NCBI GenBank assembly: GCA_001801575.1
Contig: MGYC01000030.1
Coordinates: 1 to 64,000, forward strand
Direction: 5' to 3'
Source of the DNA: Gammaproteobacteria bacterium RIFCSPHIGHO2_12_FULL_41_20
GTDB taxonomy: Bacteria > Pseudomonadota > Gammaproteobacteria > DSM-16500
DNA: 64,000 nucleotides
Shown here: piece after piece, positions 57,572-64,000 of the stretch
How the letters are laid out: each line of letters starts with the position of its first letter
How positions within the stretch are numbered: the stretch's first letter is position 1
Program-made: the position numbers and the translations under genes
The notes under the pieces: generated by a model
What the model saw: only the letters and a program-made list of their open reading frames with translations
Databases searched by the model: none
What the model was told of the DNA's origin: nothing

Positions 57572-58509
57572 TGCAAAATAGTATCAATTTTTTTCATTAT
57601 GTCTTCAGTTAATTGCGCTTTTACTTCTAGCGCACCTATGTTTTCATGTAATTGTTCTAATTTTGTTGCGCCGGTAATTACAGAACTAATATGGGGATTC
57701 TTTAAACACCAAGCGATGGCTAGCTGTGCTGTCGTGCAGTTTAATTCTTCTTGGGCTAGCTGTGTTAGTTTACGTGTTTTTTCTATTAAACGGGTAAAAT
57801 CATTGGGAATTAACCATGCTTCTTTGGCAAGACGGCTATCATGAGGAATGCCGTTGTTATATTTGCCGGATAAAACGCCAGAAGCTAACGGGCTCCACGT
57901 TGTTGTGCCTAATCCATACTTTTCAAATAAAGCAAGATAATCTTGTTCTATGTGTTCTCGAAAGAATAAATGGTATTTTGGCTGTTCCATGGTTGGTTTG
58001 ATACAATTTAATTGTTCTGCAATTTGATAAGCGGCTTCAATTTGTGTTGCACTCCATTCTGAGGTTCCCCAATAAAGCACATAGCCTTGGCGAACTAAGT
58101 AGTCCATAGCAAGAACCGTTTCTTCAATGGGTGTTTCTAAGTCGGGGCGGTGACAAAAAAGCAAATCCACATAATCTAAATCTAAGCGATTTAGCGAGTT
58201 TTTTGTACCTTCTAAAATATGTTTGCGCGATAAGCCGGTATCATTCGGCCCATTGCCTCCCCAAAAAACTTTGGTAGATAGCACTAAATCTTCACGACGA
58301 AATTCTTTTACTACTTTTCCTAATAAAGTTTCCGCCTCCCCATGCGCATAACTTTCAGCCGTATCAAAAAAATTTATGCCTTCATCAAAAGCTGCATGAA
58401 GAAGCGCTTTTACTTCGGATAACCCTATTTGTTTGCTGAATGTTATCCATGAGCCAAATGCTATTTCGCTGAGTCTAATGCCTGCTTTACCAAGTTTTTT
58501 ATATTGCAT
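57568..58509 (-). CDS. Aldo/keto reductase (potassium-channel beta-like)
   Basis: A 313-residue AKR with the TIM-barrel catalytic tetrad: Asp and Tyr in NFFDTAESYAHGEAE, Lys in LVLSTKVFWGG, and His in DLLFCHRPDL. The C-terminal segment TTTWSPLASGVLSGKYNNG and SVITGATKLEQLHENI bind NADPH. It resembles the YghZ/Kv-beta group. The substrate is unknown. It overlaps folB by four bases, but a role in folate synthesis is not implied. Confidence 0.88.
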   Translation of the reverse strand: MQYKKLGKAGIRLSEIAFGSWITFSKQIGLSEVKALLHAAFDEGINFFDTAESYAHGEAETLLGKVVKEFRREDLVLSTKVFWGGNGPNDTGLSRKHILEGTKNSLNRLDLDYVDLLFCHRPDLETPIEETVLAMDYLVRQGYVLYWGTSEWSATQIEAAYQIAEQLNCIKPTMEQPKYHLFFREHIEQDYLALFEKYGLGTTTWSPLASGVLSGKYNNGIPHDSRLAKEAWLIPNDFTRLIEKTRKLTQLAQEELNCTTAQLAIAWCLKNPHISSVITGATKLEQLHENIGALEVKAQLTEDIMKKIDTILQ

Positions 58510-58733
58510 ATGCGTTCCATCCTAAGAATCCGTGTTTGCGGTATTCTATCACTTGGCACGAGGAAGGATAGGGGTATTTCCCGGGGAAGGGTAGGTAAAA
58601 ATCGGCCGACGCTTGCGCCACCCCATGGCTCACAAGCTCGCCATTGGGGGCCCCGGCTTCAGCGTCACCTCCTCGGGAGTAAAAGGTCTTCAAATAGACA
58701 AAGGCAACTATTAATAAAGCGCGAAACTCCTTA
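58510..58733. repeat. GC-rich intergenic block, possible dispersed repeat
   Basis: Between the aldo/keto reductase and the Rrf2 gene is a block clearly richer in G and C than its surroundings (near 58555-58680: CCCGGGGAAGGG, GGGGGCCCCGG, GCGTCACCTCCTCGGGAG). A minus-strand frame of 64 codons crosses it (58499-58693) but has no family likeness and I treat it as chance. I recall similar GGDAEAGAPNGELVSHG-type spurious frames in repeats of related genomes, so it may be a dispersed repeat. Confidence 0.4.
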
Positions 58734-58739
58734 AGAAAA

Positions 58740-58769
58740 TTGCCCCATTTAGTACAAATATGGTACTGT
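58740..58769 (+). promoter_or_regulatory. Rrf2/suf promoter with inverted-repeat operator
   Basis: An inverted repeat AGTAC-n7-GTACT (58751-58755 and 58763-58767) sits over the likely -10 (TACTGT, 58764-58769), 18 bases after a -35-like TTGCCC (58740-58745). The Rrf2 gene follows 22 bases on. Rrf2-type iron-sulfur regulators commonly repress their own operon, and the operator position fits. It is the only promoter-like site before sufBCD. Confidence 0.55.
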
Positions 58770-58791
58770 ATGCAGCCTTGACGAGGTGACC

Positions 58792-59223
58792 ATGCTCCGG
58801 ATTAGTAAATTAACTGACTATGCGACATTAATTATGAGCCATTTGGCCATGCACACAGGAGGCGTGGAAAGTGCAGCAACCATCGCAGAGGCTTTGCATT
58901 TGGGGCTGCCAACAGTTAGTAAACTATTGAAATTATTGGCAGAGGCTAATTTGCTAATTTCTATGCGTGGTTCTGATGGTGGTTACCGTTTGGCACGTTC
59001 ACCTGCTCACATTACCTTAGCGGAAGTGATTATCGCGATAGAGGGCGAAGTAGCTTTAACCCTATGTTGTGAAAGCGATAAACTGTGCGCGCTAACCATG
59101 ACGTGTACTATCCAAGAGAATTGGAAGCGCATCAATCAGCTAATGCTAGGATTTTTAGCACGATTTACCGTCAAGGATATGACTTCACCTTTGCAGTTAA
59201 AGAGTGAGGATTATGGCAAATAA
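58792..59223 (+). CDS. Rrf2-family iron-sulfur cluster regulator of suf
   Basis: A 143-residue winged-helix repressor with HTH ([20 protein letters not shown]) and the cluster-binding cysteines Cys92/93, Cys99 and Cys105 in [15 protein letters not shown]. It resembles the TIGR02944 (SUF regulator) branch and probably senses Fe-S status with a [2Fe-2S] cluster. The ATG at 58792 has GAGGTG before it; a GTG at 58786 is possible. It overlaps sufB by 11 bases, so the regulator is the first gene of the operon. Confidence 0.88.
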   Translation: MLRISKLTDYATLIMSHLAMHTGGVESAATIAEALHLGLPTVSKLLKLLAEANLLISMRGSDGGYRLARSPAHITLAEVIIAIEGEVALTLCCESDKLCALTMTCTIQENWKRINQLMLGFLARFTVKDMTSPLQLKSEDYGK

Positions 59224-60655
59224 TTATTTAAAAGAAATTGTGAATAAAAGTTACCCTTACGGTTTTGTAACTGCCATTGAGTCTGATGCGTTAGCGCCCG
59301 GCTTAACCGAAGAGACAATACATGCGATTTGGGAAAAGAAAAAAGAGCCTGAATTTATGTTGGCATGGCGGTTACAAGCGTATCGTCATTGGTTGACAAT
59401 GACGTCACCGCAATGGGCACATATTCAATATCCTGCGATTGATTATCAAAGTATTATTTATTATTCCGCGCCGCGAGCGAACAAAGAGGGACCTAAAAGT
59501 TTAGAAGATGTTGATCCAAAGCTATTAGAAACTTACAAGAAGTTAGGCATTCCATTGCATGAACAAGGTCGCTTAGCGGGGGTAGCCGTCGATGCTGTAT
59601 TTGACAGCGTATCAGTCGCCACGACGTTCAAAGCCAAGTTAGCAGAAGCGGGAGTGATTTTTTGCCCTTTATCTGAAGCAGTGCAAACACACCCTGAGTT
59701 AGTGGAGAAATATTTGGGTTCCGTTGTCCCTTATCGCGATAATTTTTTTGCAGCGCTAAATTCAGCGGTGTTTAGCGATGGGTCTTTTGTTTATATCCCC
59801 AAAGGCGTGCGCTGTCCAATGGAGTTGTCTACGTATTTTCGGATTAATTCTGCGAAAACAGGGCAATTTGAACGCACCTTAATTATTGCCGATGAGGGAA
59901 GCTACGTTAGTTATTTAGAAGGGTGCACTGCACCAATGCGCGATGAAAATCAGCTGCATGCAGCTGTCGTTGAGTTAGTCGCTCTCGATAATGCGCAAAT
60001 TAAATATTCTACCGTACAAAACTGGTATCCGGGGGACGAAAACGGTCGCGGAGGGATTTTTAATTTTGTAACTAAACGTGGGGCATGTCGGGGGGTGAAG
60101 TCAAAAATCTCTTGGACGCAGATTGAAACTGGATCAGCGATTACTTGGAAATATCCGAGTGTGATTTTGCAAGGTGATGACTCTGTCGGCGAGTTTTACT
60201 CTGTAGCGTTGACGCATCATCACCAACAAGCAGATACTGGCACGAAAATGCTGCATATTGGCAAAAATACCCGTAGTACGATTATTTCTAAAGGTATTTC
60301 TGCCGGACATGGGCAAAACACCTATCGTGGCATGGTGCGCATGTTACCTACCGCAGCGAATGCACGTAATTTTACCCAGTGTGATTCTTTATTATTGAGC
60401 GCGACTTGTGGTGCGCATACGTTTCCTTTTGTTGAAGCAAAAAATCCCACTGCGCATGTTGAGCATGAGGCAAGCACCTCGAAGATTGGTGAAGACCAAT
60501 TGTTTTATTGTCGTCAACGTGGATTAAGTCAAGAAGATGCTGTGTCGATGATTGTGAATGGATTTTGTAAACAAGTATTTAAAGAGTTACCGATGGAGTT
60601 TGCGGTGGAAGCACAAAAATTATTAGAAGTGAGTTTAGAGGGGAGTGTGGGCTAA
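59213..60655 (+). CDS. sufB: Fe-S cluster assembly scaffold SufB
   Basis: A 480-residue SufB with the family segments [40 protein letters not shown], and [20 protein letters not shown] near the C-terminus. SufB with SufC and SufD builds the cluster. The ATG at 59213 lies inside the 3' end of the Rrf2 gene, preceded by GAGGA. The stop overlaps sufC by one base (TAATG). The cysteines used for sulfur transfer (for example in SATCGAHTF) are intact. Confidence 0.95.
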   Translation: MANNYLKEIVNKSYPYGFVTAIESDALAPGLTEETIHAIWEKKKEPEFMLAWRLQAYRHWLTMTSPQWAHIQYPAIDYQSIIYYSAPRANKEGPKSLEDVDPKLLETYKKLGIPLHEQGRLAGVAVDAVFDSVSVATTFKAKLAEAGVIFCPLSEAVQTHPELVEKYLGSVVPYRDNFFAALNSAVFSDGSFVYIPKGVRCPMELSTYFRINSAKTGQFERTLIIADEGSYVSYLEGCTAPMRDENQLHAAVVELVALDNAQIKYSTVQNWYPGDENGRGGIFNFVTKRGACRGVKSKISWTQIETGSAITWKYPSVILQGDDSVGEFYSVALTHHHQQADTGTKMLHIGKNTRSTIISKGISAGHGQNTYRGMVRMLPTAANARNFTQCDSLLLSATCGAHTFPFVEAKNPTAHVEHEASTSKIGEDQLFYCRQRGLSQEDAVSMIVNGFCKQVFKELPMEFAVEAQKLLEVSLEGSVG

Positions 60656-61422
60656 TGTTGTCGATTAACGGTTTACATGTTTCCATTCAAGATGAAAAGC
60701 AACAGGCAAAAACTATTTTGCGCGGGTTAAGTTTGCATATTAAGCCGGGCGAAGTGCATACGATTATGGGTCCTAATGGTTCAGGCAAGAGTACACTGGC
60801 AAATGTTTTAGCTGGTCGTACCGAGTATCAAGTACATGGCGGTCATGTAGAATTTAATGGTGAAGATTTGCTTGCCTTAACACCCGAGGAGCGTGCTGCC
60901 AGAGGGCTATTCCTTGCTTTTCAATACCCAGTTGAAATCCCGGGTGTTAATAATATGTATTTTTTGCGTACGGCATTAAATGGTGTGCGTAAACAGCGCG
61001 GCCTATCTCCTTTAGATGCAGCGGATTTTTTAACTTTAGTAAAAGCCAAAGCGCAAGAAGTTGGATTAAACGAAGCTTTTTTACAACGCGCTGTTAACGA
61101 AGGATTTTCTGGCGGAGAAAAAAAGCGTAACGAAATATTGCAAATGTTATTACTAGAGCCGCGATTCGTCATATTAGATGAAACAGACTCAGGGCTAGAT
61201 ATTGACGCTTTGCAAATGGTAGCGCAATGCGTGAATCGTCATCGTAATGCTCAGCGTAGTGTATTAGTGGTGACCCATTATCAACGGTTGTTGGATTATA
61301 TTGTGCCAGATGTGGTGCACGTGATGGTGAATGGTCGTATTTTAAAATCGGGCGATAAGAGCTTAGCATTAGAATTAGAAGCAAAGGGATATGGTTGGTT
61401 AGAAGCAGGAGAGATACGTTGA
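60655..61422 (+). CDS. sufC: Fe-S assembly ATPase SufC
   Basis: A 255-residue ABC-type ATPase. Walker A GPNGSGKSTLANVL is near residues 38-51, the signature FSGGEKKRNEI near 149, and Walker B RFVILDETDSGLDID near 170. It drives SufBCD. The start overlaps the sufB stop by one base (TAATG) and the end overlaps sufD by one base (TGATG), so translation is coupled. Confidence 0.96.
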   Translation: MLSINGLHVSIQDEKQQAKTILRGLSLHIKPGEVHTIMGPNGSGKSTLANVLAGRTEYQVHGGHVEFNGEDLLALTPEERAARGLFLAFQYPVEIPGVNNMYFLRTALNGVRKQRGLSPLDAADFLTLVKAKAQEVGLNEAFLQRAVNEGFSGGEKKRNEILQMLLLEPRFVILDETDSGLDIDALQMVAQCVNRHRNAQRSVLVVTHYQRLLDYIVPDVVHVMVNGRILKSGDKSLALELEAKGYGWLEAGEIR

Positions 61423-62744
61423 TGAGCTTAGCCACGCCCTCTATTCCTGCTTGGCTTGCGGCCAGTTTGCAAGTTTTACCCGATACATCTGTGCCGTGGC
61501 TGCGTGATTTCCGCATGCAACAATGCGCAGCGGTTTTACAACAGGGCTTGCCTAAACGACGTGATGAACGTTGGCGGCAGACGGATTTGTCTATTTTTAC
61601 CCAGACGGGGTTTCACGTACCTGAGAATACTAGCAAAGTTACGTGTGACGTAATTCGACAAATACGGCGCATAGACAGCGACGCCATTTTTTTATTGTTT
61701 ATAAATGGGTGCTTTGTTCCACATTTATCGGATATCCATTTATTACCCAGCAATGCTATTGCTTGTAGTATACATGATGCCATATTACAGCATTCTGCCT
61801 TGCTACAAGCTTATTGGCAGCACGAGGTTGCTGTTCAGTCGCATCCGTTTGCGGGTATTAATGCGGCGTTATTTGCAGACGGGTTGTTTTTGTATTTGCC
61901 GCCGCAATGTCAATTGTCGGTGCCGGTGCATATTGTGCACTTGGTCAGTAATCAGCAAGGGGTGATGGTACACCCACGCAATTTGATTGTTTTAGATGAG
62001 TATGCGCAACTAACCATTATCGAAGAGCATGTACATCATCATGCTTCACACTATTGGAGCAATAGTGTAAATACCGTTGTTGCTGGTAAACGCGCGATAC
62101 TGGAATATCACAAAGTATACAAAGCACATCCTACTGCATGTTATATTGCATTAACGCAAGTAGAGCAAAAACAAGATAGTCGCTGTCGTTTTTATCATTT
62201 CTCTTCGCAAGCACAGGTTGTCCGTGATGATTTAATCGTCAAATTACAAGAAAAACATGCGGAGTGTGAGGCTAGAGGCTTTTATGGCTTAACCCAGCAG
62301 GATCAATCTATCACACATTTTGTGGAGATGGATCATCAAGCCCCACAATGTAAAAGCAATATGTTGTACAAAGGAGTATTACGCGAGCAATCAAAAGCGG
62401 CATTTCACGGTAAAGTGCTGGTACGAGAGCAGGCACAAAAAACTCAGGCCTACCAAGCCAATCACCATTTGCTATTAACAATGGATGCGGAAGCAAGCTC
62501 GCGACCCGAATTAGAGATTTACGCCGATGATGTGCAATGTAAACATGGGGCAACCGTGGGGCAACTGGATGCAGATGCGTTGTTTTACCTTTGTTCGCGC
62601 GGGGTGAGCAGACAAGAAGCGGTGGGATTATTATTGTCTGGATTCGTGGAAGAGGTATTTGCGGATATAAACCCTATTGTTGCTGAGCAAATTCAGCTAT
62701 TGTTAGATGAGTGGTTACAAAAAAGCCATGGCAGTGAGGCTTAA
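61422..62744 (+). CDS. sufD: Fe-S cluster assembly protein SufD
   Basis: A 440-residue SufD, paralogue of SufB. It has ALFADGLFLYLPPQCQL near 145-161 and the conserved LEIYADDVQCKHGATVGQLD near 365-385, with the C-terminal SGFVEEVF. The ATG at 61422 overlaps the sufC stop (TGATG); the open frame upstream lies within sufC. The usual next genes sufS and sufU/sufE are missing; a hairpin and a FemAB-like gene follow instead. Confidence 0.94.
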   Translation: MSLATPSIPAWLAASLQVLPDTSVPWLRDFRMQQCAAVLQQGLPKRRDERWRQTDLSIFTQTGFHVPENTSKVTCDVIRQIRRIDSDAIFLLFINGCFVPHLSDIHLLPSNAIACSIHDAILQHSALLQAYWQHEVAVQSHPFAGINAALFADGLFLYLPPQCQLSVPVHIVHLVSNQQGVMVHPRNLIVLDEYAQLTIIEEHVHHHASHYWSNSVNTVVAGKRAILEYHKVYKAHPTACYIALTQVEQKQDSRCRFYHFSSQAQVVRDDLIVKLQEKHAECEARGFYGLTQQDQSITHFVEMDHQAPQCKSNMLYKGVLREQSKAAFHGKVLVREQAQKTQAYQANHHLLLTMDAEASSRPELEIYADDVQCKHGATVGQLDADALFYLCSRGVSRQEAVGLLLSGFVEEVFADINPIVAEQIQLLLDEWLQKSHGSEA

Positions 62745-62775
62745 TGGGTATAGCTATTGCGAAAATATAAATTAG

Positions 62776-62826
62776 CGTGAGTATTGTCTAAGAGTACAAT
62801 ATCATTTACGCGTGGCAATACTCACG
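62776..62826. repeat. Inverted repeat after sufD, possible terminator
   Basis: Perfect 11-base arms (CGTGAGTATTG at 62776-62786 and CAATACTCACG at 62816-62826) are separated by 29 bases. It lies 31 bases after sufD and 50 before the FemAB-like gene. There is only a short TTTC after it, so termination is weak evidence. It marks the end of the suf operon and may be a repeat-like boundary. Confidence 0.55.
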
Positions 62827-62876
62827 TTTCAATTGCTAACATCATCTGCATAAATTTATTGCTTAGGGGTTGATGT

Positions 62877-63923
62877 ATGATGGATCTTTTAAAATCATCC
62901 CAATATGAATGGAAAGATAACCTTTCCGCGGAAGAATGGGATACTATACTCTCGAAATTAAATGGTCATCCACTTCAGTCAGCTCAATGGGGTGACTCCA
63001 GAAAGTCTTCATGTGGTATCAATTATTATCGGTGGGTCGCATTCAAGGGCGGTATTCCTGTGTTTTTAGCACGACTAGAAGAAAGATATTATTTGAAATT
63101 TTTTAAAATCGCATGGATTCCTAAGGGCCCAGTAACTTTAGATTATAGTGATAAGGTGATAGAAAAGGAGTTTTTACATCAACTGAAAAAAAAACAATTT
63201 ATTTTATGTGTTACTAACCCATGGAGAAGAATAGAGCCTATTAATAACATAAATTCTTACTATTATACCGTATGGATCGATTTAACTGTGGGTAAAGAAA
63301 AACTCTGGATGAACCTTCAAAAACAATGTCGTAATGATATTAAACGCGCTAAAAAACTGGGTGTTGTGATCAGTCAATCGGATTCTTTGGATGATCTTAA
63401 TGCATTCTATAGCATTTGCGAAAGGGTTAGCAAAAGCAAGGGGTTTAGCTTGGGCAATGCCCATAACACAATGCATCATTTATTATTAAATCAATATGAT
63501 TGTGACAGTGTTAAATCACATCTCTTTCTTGCTCGGTATGAGGGCAATATTTGTGGCGGTGCTTTTTTGATGAGATGCGGTGAGGGTGTTCATTATCTTT
63601 GGGGCGCGGTTGATCGCAATAAATATTCACATTTTTGTATAGGCGAAGCTTTGCAATGGGGGATCATTGAATGGGCTTCAGATAACAATTATAAAAAATA
63701 TGATCTTGAAGGAATCTCATCAAAACAAAATAGTGGGGTGGATCATTTCAAGAAAAAGCTAGGAGGTACCATAATTGCTTACCCAAATATTCAAGTTTAT
63801 CCATTATGCTTTGGTCGCCGATTTATTGCTATTTTAATAAAAATCTATTTATTTATTACACCCACAATAAAAATGACTCTATCCTCCCTTAAAAAAGAGC
63901 ATAAAGGGGTCTGGGGGGTATAA
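62877..63923 (+). CDS. FemAB-like/peptidoglycan bridge or polysaccharide-associated acyltransferase
   Basis: A 348-residue protein with a double GNAT-like fold of the FemAB/FemX type: LQSAQWGDSRKSSCGINYYR near the N-terminus; KEKLWMNLQKQCRNDIKRAKKLGV near 140-165; and CGGAFLMRCGEGVHYLWGAV. The C-terminal YDLEGISSKQNSGVDHFKKK matches GVyrFKxxFGG of that family, which uses aminoacyl-tRNA or another activated donor. In Gram-negatives related genes often lie in capsule or O-antigen loci. A short C-terminal hydrophobic stretch (about 312-330) is present. It may begin an accessory surface-sugar region. Confidence 0.75.
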   Translation: MMDLLKSSQYEWKDNLSAEEWDTILSKLNGHPLQSAQWGDSRKSSCGINYYRWVAFKGGIPVFLARLEERYYLKFFKIAWIPKGPVTLDYSDKVIEKEFLHQLKKKQFILCVTNPWRRIEPINNINSYYYTVWIDLTVGKEKLWMNLQKQCRNDIKRAKKLGVVISQSDSLDDLNAFYSICERVSKSKGFSLGNAHNTMHHLLLNQYDCDSVKSHLFLARYEGNICGGAFLMRCGEGVHYLWGAVDRNKYSHFCIGEALQWGIIEWASDNNYKKYDLEGISSKQNSGVDHFKKKLGGTIIAYPNIQVYPLCFGRRFIAILIKIYLFITPTIKMTLSSLKKEHKGVWGV

Positions 63924-64000
63924 AGGTTATTACAAGGATCACTGATTGTGTGCGCCATCTCCGGTATAATAAGTACCATTCCTGACTATTATCATAGTTC

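Noticed and set aside
58499-58693. A 64-codon minus-strand frame in the GC-rich block after the aldo/keto reductase
   Set aside because: It overlaps the start of that gene, has no domain likeness, no ribosome site, and seems a product of local composition or a repeat.

Overview
The window is a compact, AT-rich (roughly 40% GC by eye) chromosomal segment of a gammaproteobacterium. The gene set and arrangement (dnaA-dnaN-recF-gyrB; rpmH-rnpA-yidD-yidC-mnmE; mnmG-rsmG-parA; ubiE-ubiJ-ubiB; a fused folK-folP; an R64-type IVb pilus cluster; predicted proteins with F-box, SET and Sel1 domains) suggest a host-associated member of the Legionellales (Coxiella, Rickettsiella, Aquicella or Berkiella-like). 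The class is confident; the order is an inference.

Layout. 0-2.4 kb: a GH13 alpha-amylase family gene followed directly by a truncated copy of its own start. 2.6-3.9 kb: an insertion sequence whose DDE transposase is frameshifted. 4-7.3 kb: a short form of the large NAD-glutamate dehydrogenase. 7.5-15.1 kb: a secreted protein, fau, zapA, a zapB-like gene, pgi, the tiny lipoprotein gene lptM, a Rieske oxygenase with a permease, a secreted small protein, and dapF. 15.3-24.1 kb: eight type IVb pilus genes read leftwards. 24.4-25.4 kb: an F-box-like protein. 25.4-31.5 kb: gyrB, recF, dnaN and dnaA, with a perfect parS site inside recF. 31.6-36.8 kb: a membrane protein, polA, ruvX, dsbB, a membrane-anchored SET protein and a secreted protein. 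36.9-39.5 kb: a reverse transsulfuration pair and two small overlapping genes. 39.9-49.8 kb: dacB, ubiB, ubiJ, ubiE, queF, parA, rsmG, mnmG and a Sel1 protein. 49.8-53.7 kb: mnmE, yidC, yidD, rnpA and rpmH. 53.8-54.6 kb: two transposase scars and an AT-rich stretch with DnaA boxes that is the best origin candidate. 54.6-58.5 kb: folC, folKP, folB and an aldo/keto reductase. 58.8-62.7 kb: an Rrf2 regulator with sufBCD. 62.9-63.9 kb: a FemAB-like acyltransferase.

How the parts work together. The replication and segregation machinery (DnaA, beta clamp, RecF, GyrB, Pol I, ParA, parS, probable oriC) is spread over about 30 kb, but dnaA has been parted from the rpmH-side origin and parA from parB. 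Transcription to the left of about 54.3 kb runs mostly leftwards and the suf operon to the right runs rightwards, as expected for forks leaving an origin there. Folate synthesis is almost complete as a local block (folC, folK, folP, folB, plus fau further away). 

The intergenic spaces carry several families of short inverted repeats (MITE-like or palindromic elements). One copy lies in frame inside queF, another appears to supply the ribosome binding site of dnaN, and several sit inside operons. I found no rRNA, tRNA or CRISPR array.
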